Positions 44,126-52,651 of a DNA stretch of 64,000 nt are shown here, piece by piece. The DNA is from Candidatus Heimdallarchaeota archaeon (GTDB lineage: Archaea > Asgardarchaeota > Heimdallarchaeia > JABLTI01). A program made the position numbers and the translations under genes. The stretch's first letter is position 1. Every line of letters starts with the position of its first letter. The notes beneath the pieces were generated by a model that had not been told where the DNA came from, did no database searches, and saw only the letters and a program-made list of their open reading frames with translations. Location: contig JABCTZ010000012.1 of assembly GCA_018238155.1 (NCBI GenBank), positions 29,254 to 93,253 on the forward strand, given 5' to 3'.

Positions 44126-45421
44126 ATGAAAGACAATAAAGAACAATTTGATTTTGCAGCATGGACAAAAAGGCTTCCTCCATCCGAAATTCGGCAGTTA
44201 TTGAAATACAAAGTAAAATATAATTTTGGTGGTGGCTTACCTGGTGCCTTGCCAATAGATACATTAGGAAAAATATTAATAGAAATTGGCGAAGAAAACA
44301 TTCAAGATAACAAAGATGGCAATATACGAAAAGCTCTTTCTTTATGGAATTATGGTCCTACAGGAGGTCAAGAATACGTTTTAAGGATTCTTGCAGAACG
44401 AATGAAACGTGTTGATGGCATTCATCTCGATGATGAAACTGGATGGCAAGACGTTATCTTAACTGCTGGGTCCCAACAAGCACTTTACGCAATTCTTGAT
44501 ACAATAATTGACCCTGGAGATGTTATATTGACACCCAGCCCAGCTTATTTAGGATTTCTTGCACCAGCGTTTAAGCTTGGTGGAGAAATAGTTACTATTC
44601 CTACTGATTTGGAAGGCCTAATACCTGAATATTTAGAACAGGCAATTCCAATGTGCGAAAAGAAATTCGGAAAGAAACCATCAATGATTTATGTTGTTCC
44701 TGATTCAGATAATCCAAAAGGAACTACAATTCCATTCAAAAGACGAAAGCAACTATTTGATATTGCTGAACAATATGACATCCTATTAGTAGAAGATCAG
44801 GCATACAAAGAAATACAATTTAAAGGTGAACCAATAAAACCCATTAAATCCCTTGATAAGGATAATAGTAGAGTGGCTTATTTACGAACAACTTCTAAAG
44901 AAGCAGCTGTATTACGGATGGGTTATTCTGTTCTTCCTGAAAGTTTGAAGAATGAGGTCCTAAAAGATAAAGGATACTTGGATCTTTGTCCACCTGCCAT
45001 TTTACAAAAAGTAATGGCAATCTATTATGAAAAATACATTGACAAAGTATTACCTGATTGCTTAGCAACTTATAAGAAACGCTCTGAAGCAATGCTAAAA
45101 GGTATAGACGAATCCTTCCCTGCTGGTGAATACACTAAACCAAATGGAGGATTTTTTGTTTGGTATGAATCTGAAAAACAATTCGACGCTAAAAAATTCT
45201 TACTTGAGAAAGCTATTCCAAGTGACATTTGTTTTGTTCCTGGTTCAGCATTCTATCCTATTAAAGGATGGACTTTGGATGTTGATAAGAATGATTTAGT
45301 GGAATCTGCCGCAAAAACCAATACAATGCGTTTAGGTTTTTCATATAATAATGCTGAAGATATCTATGCTGGTATCAAGATATTGGGTAATATGTTATAT
45401 AGAGAGTTAGGCATAGATTGA
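44126..45421 (+). CDS. PLP-dependent aminotransferase, class I/II (MocR/LysN-like)
   Basis: This 431-residue fold-type I aminotransferase has LTAGSQQALYAILDTIIDPG, TPSPAYLGFLAPAF and YVVPDSDNPKGTT as in 2-aminoadipate and aromatic aminotransferases. The PLP lysine is probably K258 in RTTSKEAAVLRMGYSV, and the carboxylate-binding Arg follows in TMRLGFSYN. The substrate is not certain. It stands between two ATPase genes but has its own upstream and downstream signals, so it need not be part of an operon with them. Confidence 0.88.
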   Translation: MKDNKEQFDFAAWTKRLPPSEIRQLLKYKVKYNFGGGLPGALPIDTLGKILIEIGEENIQDNKDGNIRKALSLWNYGPTGGQEYVLRILAERMKRVDGIHLDDETGWQDVILTAGSQQALYAILDTIIDPGDVILTPSPAYLGFLAPAFKLGGEIVTIPTDLEGLIPEYLEQAIPMCEKKFGKKPSMIYVVPDSDNPKGTTIPFKRRKQLFDIAEQYDILLVEDQAYKEIQFKGEPIKPIKSLDKDNSRVAYLRTTSKEAAVLRMGYSVLPESLKNEVLKDKGYLDLCPPAILQKVMAIYYEKYIDKVLPDCLATYKKRSEAMLKGIDESFPAGEYTKPNGGFFVWYESEKQFDAKKFLLEKAIPSDICFVPGSAFYPIKGWTLDVDKNDLVESAAKTNTMRLGFSYNNAEDIYAGIKILGNMLYRELGID

Positions 45422-45431
45422 GAAACGCTTG

Positions 45432-45461
45432 GGAATTACGAAATAATTTCGAGTAATTTCC
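45432..45461 (+). terminator. Hairpin after the aminotransferase gene
   Basis: GGAATTAC (45432-45439) pairs with GTAATTTCC (45453-45461) with one bulge, and the inner CGAAAT/ATTTCG also pairs. CTTTTCCTTTTATTTTC follows. Confidence 0.55.
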
Positions 45462-45538
45462 TTTTCCTTTTATTTTCAATTATTTTTCTTTTCAGAATAA
45501 TATTCAATAGCTAAGAAACAATTATATGAAGCAAACAC

Positions 45539-45552
45539 AAAAGTTTTTATCT
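45539..45552 (+). promoter_or_regulatory. TATA-like promoter of atpI
   Basis: AAAAGTTTTTATCT lies about 50 bases before ATG 45598. It is the best TATA-like stretch before atpI, which follows a terminator and so should have its own promoter. Confidence 0.35.
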
Positions 45553-45597
45553 ATACGTTCTTGAATTTCAAGAGACTTCGAACAGGTGTTTATTGAG

Positions 45598-47700
45598 ATG
45601 AGCCTATTACCTGACAGAATGAAAACGGTTAAAGTTGCTGTTCCTAAAGAGTATTCACGTAACTTACACAGGTTTCTAACTTTAGAAGAAAATCTAGATA
45701 TAATAGATATTCAAAAGAAACCATTTGAAATAAATTCTTTCGAACACGGTTCTAAAATCAAAGATTTCTCTGAAACTTTTAGCAAGGTTGTAGAGACTTT
45801 TGAGATTGGTGATAAAATATCAAAGAAAAAGCTAATTTCTATTGATGATCGTGAAATTGGTGTTGTGTTAAAAGAAGTAGATAGAATTTCAAAAGAAGTT
45901 ATTGTTAAATTGAGTCAAATTGCTGATCGAATAAAACTTGCGGAACAAGAGTTAGAAAAGAATAAATCTGCCATCGAGATTGCTCAGAATTTAATTCCTT
46001 TTGGATTCAGTTTTGAAGACCTTGATGATGAGCGACCATATTTTACAATCCTCGTTGGACATATTGGAGCTAAAAGAGTTCCAAGATTCAAATGGAATTT
46101 GGATGCAATTACAGATGGAAACTACGTCTTGAAAGAATCTTCATCAGATGGAAAGAATTCTTTCATTGCAATCGGGTTTTTAGAACGATACCAAGAAGAA
46201 ATAAATCGTTTGCTTGTCGCATATGGTTTTGAAAAATCTTCCGTTCCAGAAAGAATTTCTGGAAGTCCTGATAAAGTAGTAAAAAGAAGTTCAGATAAAA
46301 TTGTTGCTCTTGAGACGAAAATTGTTGAATTGAAGGAAGAAGCAGATATTCTCATTTCGGATCATGGCGGCGAAATTCTCGGCTATTCTGAACAATTACA
46401 AATAGAGTTGAATTATCTTAAGATTTCTAATATGATTCGCGAAACTAAAAAGAAGACTTCATTCTGGGCTTGGATTCCTACCAAAAAGATCTCCAGTGTT
46501 GAGAAGGGGCTTATGAAAGCAACTGAAGACCAAGCACTAATTGAGTTTACTGAACCTGTATTTGAAGAATCAGAATTTCCAACTAAAACCTCTGTTCCTA
46601 AATTTGCCGGTATTTATGATGGACTGGTAAATGCTTATGGAACACCTGGTTACAATGAATATAATTCTGCATTATTAATCCAACTCTTCTTCCCAATAAT
46701 GTTTGGAATTATGTTTGCAGATGTTGGTCATGGTTTACTTTTCGCTCTACTAGGTGTTTATGGACTAACTCTTAAAAATAAAGAGTTAAATAAGGATAGT
46801 TTCAAGGGTGAAATTCAAGGGTATTTCAAAGGTGGAGCAATGTTAATGATAGTTTCAGGAATAGTTGCAATGTTTTTTGGAGTACTATTTGGATCCTATT
46901 TTGGAGTAACACATCATGCTGCTGCCTATGTACCAAAGCCCCTCTGGTTTAGTCCTGAAGGTCATGACTTCCATAATGGTGCAAGTCCAGTTATCTTAAT
47001 GTTAGAATTCTCTTTAGTCATTGGTATGATTCATATGACTATTGGATATGTCATGCGCTTCATTAATAACATAAAACACAAGCACTTCTTAGAAGCATTT
47101 GGTATTACATTTATGTGGACAATATTCCATTGGAGCTTATTCATTCTAGTCTTTACTTTTGGAACAAACTTTATGACTTGGTTTGATCCGAGCAATTCAG
47201 GAACTTTTGATCTTGCATTATTTTCAATAGGAGGAGAAGCGATTCAATTCTTCACTATTCCAAGCGCTTTGCTGTTCTTTGTTCTGACATTTGTATTGCC
47301 AATAGTAATAATGTCTATTTCATTAATTATTCATGGAATGAAACATGGATCAGTTTTAGATGGTATAGCAGAGCTTATCGAAATGTTACTTTCAACATTA
47401 TCTAATACAGTTAGTTATGCTCGAATATTTGCTATGAATGCGGTACATGGGGCACTCTCTCATATCTTTACTCTTAAGGATTTCACAGGAGGAGAGAGTA
47501 TGGGCTTTGTTAATTACATAGGTGTAGCTATTGGTGCTCTTGTAATATTAGCTCTTGAAGGATTATTCTCATTCATTCAAACCTTGCGTTTGCAATGGGT
47601 AGAATTCTTTTCAAAATTAGGTTACAAAGGAACTGGAACCCTATTCCAATCCATGGCTATTCCACGGAAATATTCCAAATTTGCTAAACTCAAATATTAA
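45598..47700 (+). CDS. atpI: A-type ATPase subunit I (a)
   Basis: This 700-residue protein is the membrane stator subunit that conducts ions past the K ring. The first 340 residues are soluble and coiled-coil-like. About seven or eight membrane segments follow (LLIQLFFPIMFGIMFADVGH, GLVNAYGTPGYNEYN before them, and the late LLSTLSNTVSYARIFAMNAVHG with the essential Arg). AGGTG lies nine bases before ATG 45598; GTG 45586 is an in-frame alternative. It is alone here, separated from atpK by an aminotransferase gene and two terminators. Confidence 0.95.
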   Translation: MSLLPDRMKTVKVAVPKEYSRNLHRFLTLEENLDIIDIQKKPFEINSFEHGSKIKDFSETFSKVVETFEIGDKISKKKLISIDDREIGVVLKEVDRISKEVIVKLSQIADRIKLAEQELEKNKSAIEIAQNLIPFGFSFEDLDDERPYFTILVGHIGAKRVPRFKWNLDAITDGNYVLKESSSDGKNSFIAIGFLERYQEEINRLLVAYGFEKSSVPERISGSPDKVVKRSSDKIVALETKIVELKEEADILISDHGGEILGYSEQLQIELNYLKISNMIRETKKKTSFWAWIPTKKISSVEKGLMKATEDQALIEFTEPVFEESEFPTKTSVPKFAGIYDGLVNAYGTPGYNEYNSALLIQLFFPIMFGIMFADVGHGLLFALLGVYGLTLKNKELNKDSFKGEIQGYFKGGAMLMIVSGIVAMFFGVLFGSYFGVTHHAAAYVPKPLWFSPEGHDFHNGASPVILMLEFSLVIGMIHMTIGYVMRFINNIKHKHFLEAFGITFMWTIFHWSLFILVFTFGTNFMTWFDPSNSGTFDLALFSIGGEAIQFFTIPSALLFFVLTFVLPIVIMSISLIIHGMKHGSVLDGIAELIEMLLSTLSNTVSYARIFAMNAVHGALSHIFTLKDFTGGESMGFVNYIGVAIGALVILALEGLFSFIQTLRLQWVEFFSKLGYKGTGTLFQSMAIPRKYSKFAKLKY

Positions 47701-47701
47701 A

Positions 47702-47722
47702 CAATCTGCTTTGAGCAGATTG
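47702..47722 (+). terminator. Hairpin terminator after atpI
   Basis: CAATCTGC (47702-47709) pairs perfectly with GCAGATTG (47715-47722) around TTTGA. CTCCAATCTTTTTTATT follows. It begins one base after the stop codon. Confidence 0.7.
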
Positions 47723-47851
47723 CTCCAATCTTTTTTATTAAATTTTTTAATACAAAGCATTAGTATGCATTTCGAAAGCGCATAAATATTAGATTTCTAC
47801 AGAAGTGTTGGATTTCCTCTTTTCTTACAAATGAATAAATAAGTTTAGATC

Positions 47852-48148
47852 TTAAAAAGTAAATTCAAATTCTTCTTCTTTTGGTTCTGGTTTGGTTCGT
47901 TTGGATGCATTTGCAATAATCTCTGGATGTTGATTTTTGATATGTTCGCGCCAATTCTTAACCCAAAGACCGCAATAACAGCACATATACTTTTCTTCTT
48001 TTGCTTCTTTCTTTACAATATATTCAATATATTTCGGATGTCTCCTTTTCATATGCTCCTCAGGATTCTCTATAATACTTTGGCAAATCTTGCAAATTTT
48101 GAGACCATCTTTTCTTCTAACAATAAAATCATTTATATTTTTGACCAC
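47852..48148 (-). CDS. Small protein with two C2H2 zinc-finger-like motifs
   Basis: This 98-residue protein has two finger-like units: CKICQSIIENPEEHMKRRH and CCYCGLWVKNWREHIKNQH. Each has C-x2-C followed by H-x4-H at the distance usual for C2H2 fingers. The surrounding sequence is basic, and the tail is acidic and Phe-rich (KEEEFEFTF). It may bind nucleic acid or protein; the role is unknown. It starts at GTG 48148, divergent from the ribosomal protein run. Confidence 0.65.
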   Translation of the reverse strand: MVKNINDFIVRRKDGLKICKICQSIIENPEEHMKRRHPKYIEYIVKKEAKEEKYMCCYCGLWVKNWREHIKNQHPEIIANASKRTKPEPKEEEFEFTF

Positions 48149-48375
48149 TCAAGTGCCCCCATCTTGGGAATGATATAGCTAGCAGCTATTCATTTCTTTA
48201 GTTCAATTGATTGTTTATTACTTCAAATCATATTATTTGAACATTTCCCTTCAAAATACTTTTTCGAACAAATTTTAATTAGGAAAGTGAATAACAGTCT
48301 TATAAATGGGCTTTTTATCCAATAATTGTCCTCTTTCAAAAAGAAATTCTAAACCAATTAGAAAGAGACGCAATG

Positions 48376-48386
48376 TTTTTAAATAG
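48376..48386 (+). promoter_or_regulatory. TATA-like promoter before the ribosomal run
   Basis: TTTTTAAATAG is a good archaeal TATA box. It would start transcription near 48408-48412, leaving a leader of about 220 bases before L22. Confidence 0.5.
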
Positions 48387-48409
48387 TATTTTTGTGTTCT
48401 AGTTTCACT

Positions 48410-48500
48410 GCAACGCTGAATTTCTTTAAGCGTTCGCATATTTGGGCTCCGACCTTGCGTTGATTCGCAGAAGGGGAGTCGCGCCTCATGGAGGTTCCAA
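48410..48500 (+). ncRNA. Structured leader RNA, candidate cis-regulator of the ribosomal run
   Basis: This segment is much richer in G+C than its surroundings and folds well. AACGCT (48412-48417) pairs with AGCGTT (48429-48434). GGCTCC-GA-CCTT-GCG (48445-48459) pairs with CGC-AG-AAGG-GGAGTC (48466-48480), leaving two two-base bulges and a TTGATT loop. CCTC-ATG-GAGG follows at 48484-48494. It starts just at the predicted transcription start. It may bind a ribosomal protein for autoregulation or be a separate small RNA. It matches no RNA family I know. Confidence 0.45.
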
Positions 48501-48529
48501 GAATAATCTATTATTATTTATTGGATTAA
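48488..48529 (+). CDS. Possible 13-codon leader peptide
   Basis: ATG 48488 opens a 13-codon frame (MEVPRIIYYYLLD) ending in TAA. AAGGGGAG lies about ten bases upstream and could serve as a ribosome binding site. It sits inside the leader of the ribosomal run. Chance occurrence cannot be excluded. Confidence 0.25.
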   Translation: MEVPRIIYYYLLD

Positions 48530-48541
48530 AGGACAAACGTG

Positions 48542-48558
48542 AGTGAAATTCACTCAAA
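48542..48558. repeat. Perfect inverted repeat in the L22 leader
   Basis: TGAGTGAA and TTCACTCA flank a single A. The site is 70 bases before L22. As DNA it looks like an operator; as RNA it could form a hairpin of fewer pairs. Confidence 0.45.
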
Positions 48559-48628
48559 CATAAACGGAAAAAAAACCTGTCTTTCCGACATGTTAATCTA
48601 AAATAAAGCAATTACGAGGAAAAGCAAT

Positions 48629-49090
48629 ATGCCACAATATGGATACTCGATTTTCGGACTTGATCCGGATCGTACTGCCATTGCTAGTGCACGAGAATTA
48701 GACATTAGCCCAAAGGCTGCTAGAGAGATTTGCAATACCATTAAGGGTATGTTTCTTGATAAGGCAAAGGAATACCTTGAAGATGTCATGGATATGAAAA
48801 AGGCTGTTCCTTACAAACGCCACAAAAAACATGTAGCACATCGAAAGGAATTAAGTAAGTGGCCTTCAGGTCGCTATCCTATCAAAGCAGCTAGAAAGAT
48901 CTTAGAAGTTCTTGAAAATGCAGAAAATAATGCAGAATTCAAAGGTCTTGATGTTGAACGAATGAAGATTATTCATGCAAGCTCATACAATGCGATGATT
49001 TTGAAACGCTATATACCAAGAGCTCATGGTTCATCTTCTCCTAGATTTAATCATTTATCACATATTGAATTAGCCATCGAAGAGGTCTAA
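48629..49090 (+). CDS. rpl22: Ribosomal protein uL22
   Basis: This 153-residue protein of the large subunit lines the exit tunnel. It opens with the archaeal YGYSIFGLDPDRTAIASARE and has RYPIKAARKILEVLENAENN and the loop end RAHGSSSPRFNHLSHIEL. GAGG precedes the ATG. It is the first gene of the run; S19, which usually precedes it, is absent. Confidence 0.97.
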   Translation: MPQYGYSIFGLDPDRTAIASARELDISPKAAREICNTIKGMFLDKAKEYLEDVMDMKKAVPYKRHKKHVAHRKELSKWPSGRYPIKAARKILEVLENAENNAEFKGLDVERMKIIHASSYNAMILKRYIPRAHGSSSPRFNHLSHIELAIEEV

Positions 49091-49092
49091 AA

Positions 49093-50106
49093 TTGTCAGC
49101 AATTACTCATTTCATTAAAAAGGGTGTCCGTCAATCACAGATTGATGAATATTTAGGTAGTGAGCTCGCCCGTGCAGGATACGGTGGTGTTGAAATAGCG
49201 AAAACACCTTTAGGAGAGCGTATTACCATACATGCTGCAAGACCAGGTATTGTTATCGGTCGAAGAGGTAAGAACATCAGAATGATTACTGATGAATTAG
49301 TTATCCGATTTGGACTTGAGAACCCTCAAATTGAAGTTAAAGAAGTTTCAAATCCTGAACTTAACTCTAAAGTTATGGCTTATTCTCTTGTTTCTGCTAT
49401 TGAACGTGGAGTTCACAGAAGAAGAGCAGCTTATTCTGTTCTTAGAAGAGTAGTAAACGCTGGAGCAAAAGGATGCGAAATTCTCATTTCTGGTAAACTT
49501 ACTAGCAAAAGGTCTCGTCATGAAGCATATCGAATGGGTCTTGTTGCTAAAAGTGGTGAACTCGGTTCTACTTTCGTTATGAGAGCAAATGCAACTGCTG
49601 TAATGAAATTGGGAACTATTGGTGTTACAGTTAATATCATGAGAGGAGATGTTCAATTACCTGATGAAATCAGCATTTTAGCTGTTAAATTCGAAGATGG
49701 TAAAATTGTAGAAGAAATCTCTCCAGAATCTGTTGAAGTTTCACACAAAGAAGGTCCAAAGAAGAAAGAAACCAAGGAAGCTGTTTCCCCTAAAAAGAAA
49801 GAAACACCTGCAAAGAAAGACGAAGCTCCTAAGAAGAAAGAGACAAAAGCAGCTCCTAAGAAGAAAACAGACCTTGATCGAGAAGTTGAAGAGCTTTCTG
49901 ATTTAATTGAAAAGTCTCCTGGTAAAGAAGCTAAACCAAAGAAAACAGAGAAGAAATCAGTAGACAAGAAACCAAAAGCCAAGGTTGCCAAGAAAGACGA
50001 AGCTAAACCAAAGGCAAAAACTTCTAAGAAGGACGAAGCTAAAGCTTCTAAAAAAGCTGATAAGGATAAAAAATCCAAATCAAAAAAGGAAGCTAAGAAA
50101 AAATAG
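49093..50106 (+). CDS. rps3: Ribosomal protein uS3 with long basic tail
   Basis: This is a 337-residue protein starting with TTG two bases after L22, with GAGGTCT as ribosome binding site. The first 210 residues are normal uS3: a KH domain with VIGRRGKNIRMITDELVIRF, and IMRGDVQLPDEI. The last 120 residues are a lysine-, alanine- and glutamate-rich tail built of KKKET, PKKKE and KAKTSKKDEAK-like units. Only the segment DLDREVEELSDLIEK interrupts it. The tail is not part of the family. Confidence 0.97.
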   Translation: MSAITHFIKKGVRQSQIDEYLGSELARAGYGGVEIAKTPLGERITIHAARPGIVIGRRGKNIRMITDELVIRFGLENPQIEVKEVSNPELNSKVMAYSLVSAIERGVHRRRAAYSVLRRVVNAGAKGCEILISGKLTSKRSRHEAYRMGLVAKSGELGSTFVMRANATAVMKLGTIGVTVNIMRGDVQLPDEISILAVKFEDGKIVEEISPESVEVSHKEGPKKKETKEAVSPKKKETPAKKDEAPKKKETKAAPKKKTDLDREVEELSDLIEKSPGKEAKPKKTEKKSVDKKPKAKVAKKDEAKPKAKTSKKDEAKASKKADKDKKSKSKKEAKKK

Positions 50107-50120
50107 GAGATGAATGAAAA

Positions 50121-50339
50121 ATGGCACTTCTAAAAATGCGCGAAATACGTTATATGACTGCTGAACAAAGAAAAAACCAGTTAAAAAATCTCCATAAAGA
50201 ACATGCCCTCTTGCGTGCAAGTAAGGCGACAGGTGGCTCTTTAGAGAAACCAAGTAAAGTTAAAGAAGTCAAGAAAACTATCGCAAGAATCTTGACTGTT
50301 ATGACCGAGAATGGTGAGCTTGAGCCCACTAACAGCTAA
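50121..50339 (+). CDS. rpl29: Ribosomal protein uL29
   Basis: This is a 72-residue helical large-subunit protein near the tunnel exit. MREIRYMTAEQRKNQLKNLH and KPSKVKEVKKTIARILTVM match the family. AGGAGATGA precedes the ATG. Its end overlaps the presumed start of the Rpp29 gene. Confidence 0.95.
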   Translation: MALLKMREIRYMTAEQRKNQLKNLHKEHALLRASKATGGSLEKPSKVKEVKKTIARILTVMTENGELEPTNS

Positions 50340-50631
50340 AAATATCCACAGACACGAGTTGATTGGTTTGAATATTGAAATAATAAAATCCACTGACAAT
50401 CAAATAATCGGCCTCCAAGGTTGTATTATTGATGAATCAAAGCAAATGTTGGTAATAAATACTATTAATTCAAAGTCAAACACATCTGCATCTCGTCGAC
50501 TCTCAATTGAAAAGAAGAAGAATTCATTTCGATTCCAATTACCAAACAAAGAATTCGTGGATGTAGATGGTAGCTTACTAAACTCTAGAAGCGAAAATAG
50601 AATAAAAAATATAATCCGTAAAAGGTGGTAA
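50311..50631 (+). CDS. rnp1: RNase P protein component 1 (Rpp29/Pop4)
   Basis: This is a 106-residue archaeal Rpp29 protein, part of the RNase P holoenzyme that matures tRNA 5' ends. NIHRHELIGLNIEIIKSTDN and LQGCIIDESKQMLVI are typical, as is the beta-barrel core ending in FVDVDGSLL. ATG 50311 overlaps the L29 end by 29 bases; TTG 50320 (MSPLTAKNI) is a likely alternative start and would still overlap. Its place between L29 and S17 is usual for archaea. Confidence 0.92.
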   Translation: MVSLSPLTAKNIHRHELIGLNIEIIKSTDNQIIGLQGCIIDESKQMLVINTINSKSNTSASRRLSIEKKKNSFRFQLPNKEFVDVDGSLLNSRSENRIKNIIRKRW

Positions 50632-50635
50632 AAAA

Positions 50636-50980
50636 ATGTCCAGATATATTGGCGTTGATGTTTCAGAACCTGAAAATGTTTGTACTGATATAAACTGTCC
50701 TTTCCATGGCACTTTACGTGTTAGAGGTAGGATCATAAATGGAATTGTCATTAGCCATAAAATGCAAAAAGCATGTGTTGTTCGTAGAGACTTTCTTTTT
50801 TACATAAAGAAATTCAAACGATATGAACGTAGACATGGTACTTACAGTTCTCATAATCCTCCATGTATCGATGCCCGAGAAGGAGACAAAGTAACTATAA
50901 TGGAATGTCGTCCTCTCAGTAAAACAGTTTCCTATGTAGTAATTGCAAAGGAAAAACCCGTGGAGGGTATAGAATCATAG
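50636..50980 (+). CDS. rps17: Ribosomal protein uS17
   Basis: This is a 114-residue archaeal S17 with CPFHGTLRVRGRIINGIVIS, KMQKACVVRRDF and the late ARE-GDKVTIMECRPLSKTVSYVV. It contacts 16S rRNA in the small subunit. It begins four bases after Rpp29. Confidence 0.96.
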   Translation: MSRYIGVDVSEPENVCTDINCPFHGTLRVRGRIINGIVISHKMQKACVVRRDFLFYIKKFKRYERRHGTYSSHNPPCIDAREGDKVTIMECRPLSKTVSYVVIAKEKPVEGIES

Positions 50981-51003
50981 AATACTGAGGAGAATACAAG
51001 AAG

Positions 51004-51420
51004 ATGTCGAGAAGAAAAGTAACAGGAATATCTCTCCCAAAACTTAGTAAAGGTGTTACAGTAGGCACACGTTTAGTTTGTGCTGATAATACTGGTGCAA
51101 AAGTCATCATGATTATCGCTGTGAAAGGATTCAAAGGTCGTTTAAATCGGTATCCTTCAGCATCTGTAGGAGACATGGTTATTGTAACAGTTAAGAAAGG
51201 TACACCTCAAATGAGGCGACAAGTTCTCCCGGCAATAGTTATCCGTCAGAGAAAATTGTACCGTAGACCAAATGGACTCTGGGTTCAGTTTGAAGATAAC
51301 GCTGCAGTAATTGCAAGCCCTGAAGGTAGCCCAAGAGGAAGTGAAATTCGTGGGCCAGTAGCAAAAGAAGCTGCTGAACGATGGCCAAGAGTTGCCCACG
51401 CTGCTAGTACTATTGTGTAA
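51004..51420 (+). CDS. rpl14: Ribosomal protein uL14
   Basis: This 138-residue large-subunit protein has [20 protein letters not shown] and [20 protein letters not shown]. The archaeal end [20 protein letters not shown] is also present. GAGGAG lies upstream. Confidence 0.97.
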   Translation: MSRRKVTGISLPKLSKGVTVGTRLVCADNTGAKVIMIIAVKGFKGRLNRYPSASVGDMVIVTVKKGTPQMRRQVLPAIVIRQRKLYRRPNGLWVQFEDNAAVIASPEGSPRGSEIRGPVAKEAAERWPRVAHAASTIV

Positions 51421-51455
51421 GTTAACACTATGGTAAACTAAGGAGAAGAAACAAA

Positions 51456-51878
51456 ATGAAGAAAAATGCAAAACTAACAAAACAACCTTCCAAGCAAAGA
51501 AAAAGGCTCTATAATGCACCTTTGCATAAAAAAAGGAAAACGTTAACAGCTTCTCTCTCTCCAACACTTGCAGAAAAAGAAGGCGTGAAAAACTTGGTTA
51601 TCAGAAAAGGTGATTCTGTGAGAATTAGAAGAGGATCCTTCAGAGGTATCGAAGGCGAAGTTTCTAATGTTGACCTCAAAAATATGAGGCTTACAATAGA
51701 AGGTGTCACATTCGAGAAAGCTGATGGTTCAGCTCAACATTTCCCAGTTCGTGCTTGTAATTGCGAAATCATAAATCTGAAAAACATGAAAGACAAACGC
51801 CGAAAAGCAACTGTTGAACGAAGATTCTCTTCATTAGATGAAGATGTTGAAGAGACAAAAGAAGAGGAAACGAATTAA
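51456..51878 (+). CDS. rpl24: Ribosomal protein uL24
   Basis: This is a 140-residue archaeal L24. The N-terminus is basic (KQPSKQRKRLYNAPLHKKRK). A KOW motif follows (IRKGDSVRIRRGSFRGIEGE). It ends in an acidic stretch of about 20 residues (DEDVEETKEEETN) beyond the usual core. Confidence 0.95.
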   Translation: MKKNAKLTKQPSKQRKRLYNAPLHKKRKTLTASLSPTLAEKEGVKNLVIRKGDSVRIRRGSFRGIEGEVSNVDLKNMRLTIEGVTFEKADGSAQHFPVRACNCEIINLKNMKDKRRKATVERRFSSLDEDVEETKEEETN

Positions 51879-51895
51879 GAGGAAAGTGAAAAAAA

Positions 51896-52651
51896 ATGAC
51901 TAAATCAGGTGGCTCAAAGCATCAAAAAAGAATTTCATCCCCAAAAAACTGGGCAATACGCAGAAAGGCACACAAATTCGCTTTCCGTGCAGATCCAGGA
52001 CCACATGGTCGTAATAACTGTTTACCATTAGGTATCCTTTTACGAGATATTCTTCACATAGCAGAAACTGCTCGAGAATTGAAGATTATCGTAAATAAAA
52101 GGCTAGTAACAATAGATGGTAATGTAGTTACGAATCTAAAACACCCTGTCGGTCTGATGGACGTAATTCAAATTGATGAATTAAACAAAGCATATCGTAT
52201 CCTTCCAAATGAGTTACACGTATTGATGCCATACGAAATGAAGAAAATGACTTCAATTACTAAACTCTGTAAAATTTTGAATAAAACCACTGTTAAAGGT
52301 GGCATTACTCAATTAAATCTCCATGATGGGCGAAACATTCTCTTACCAAAGGAAGCTGGGATCGAACAAAAATATAATACAAAAGATTCTATTGAATTAA
52401 AACTTCCCTCTCAAGAGATAGCTACTCACTTCCCATTCAAAGATGGAATGTATGCGATTATAACTGCTGGAAAAAACGTCGGCAAACATGGATCAATCAA
52501 AGAAATCCAATGGCGTTTTGGTCCAAGAGCATCAACAGTGACTTTAGTATCACCAAAAGATGGTACAGAGGTTCAAACCACACCCGAATATATCTTCATC
52601 ATAGGTGAAAAATCACCTTGGCTTCAAGTAAAAGGAGACGATAATAAATGA
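51896..52651 (+). CDS. rps4e: Ribosomal protein eS4
   Basis: This 251-residue archaeal/eukaryotic small-subunit protein starts with KSGGSKHQKRISSPKNWAIR. It has an S4-like RNA-binding part (LKIIVNKRLVTIDGNVVTNL) and a KOW-like part (YAIITAGKNVGKHGSIKEI). The order L24-S4e-L5 is archaeal. Confidence 0.96.
   Translation: MTKSGGSKHQKRISSPKNWAIRRKAHKFAFRADPGPHGRNNCLPLGILLRDILHIAETARELKIIVNKRLVTIDGNVVTNLKHPVGLMDVIQIDELNKAYRILPNELHVLMPYEMKKMTSITKLCKILNKTTVKGGITQLNLHDGRNILLPKEAGIEQKYNTKDSIELKLPSQEIATHFPFKDGMYAIITAGKNVGKHGSIKEIQWRFGPRASTVTLVSPKDGTEVQTTPEYIFIIGEKSPWLQVKGDDNK

Larger units (their letters stand above)
48149..48628. other. 480-base intergenic region before the ribosomal run
   Basis: The left half (48149-48370) is A/T-rich and holds only the promoter of the zinc-finger gene as far as I can see. 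The right half holds a TATA box at 48376-48386, a G+C-rich structured segment at 48410-48500, a perfect palindrome at 48542-48558 and the ribosome binding site of L22. No tRNA fold is present. Confidence 0.5.

Noticed and set aside
48410..48500. Structured segment considered as tRNA, 5S rRNA, SRP RNA or RNase P RNA
   Set aside because: No T-loop GGTTCRA with matching acceptor, too short for SRP or RNase P RNA, and no 5S or SRP signature sequences.
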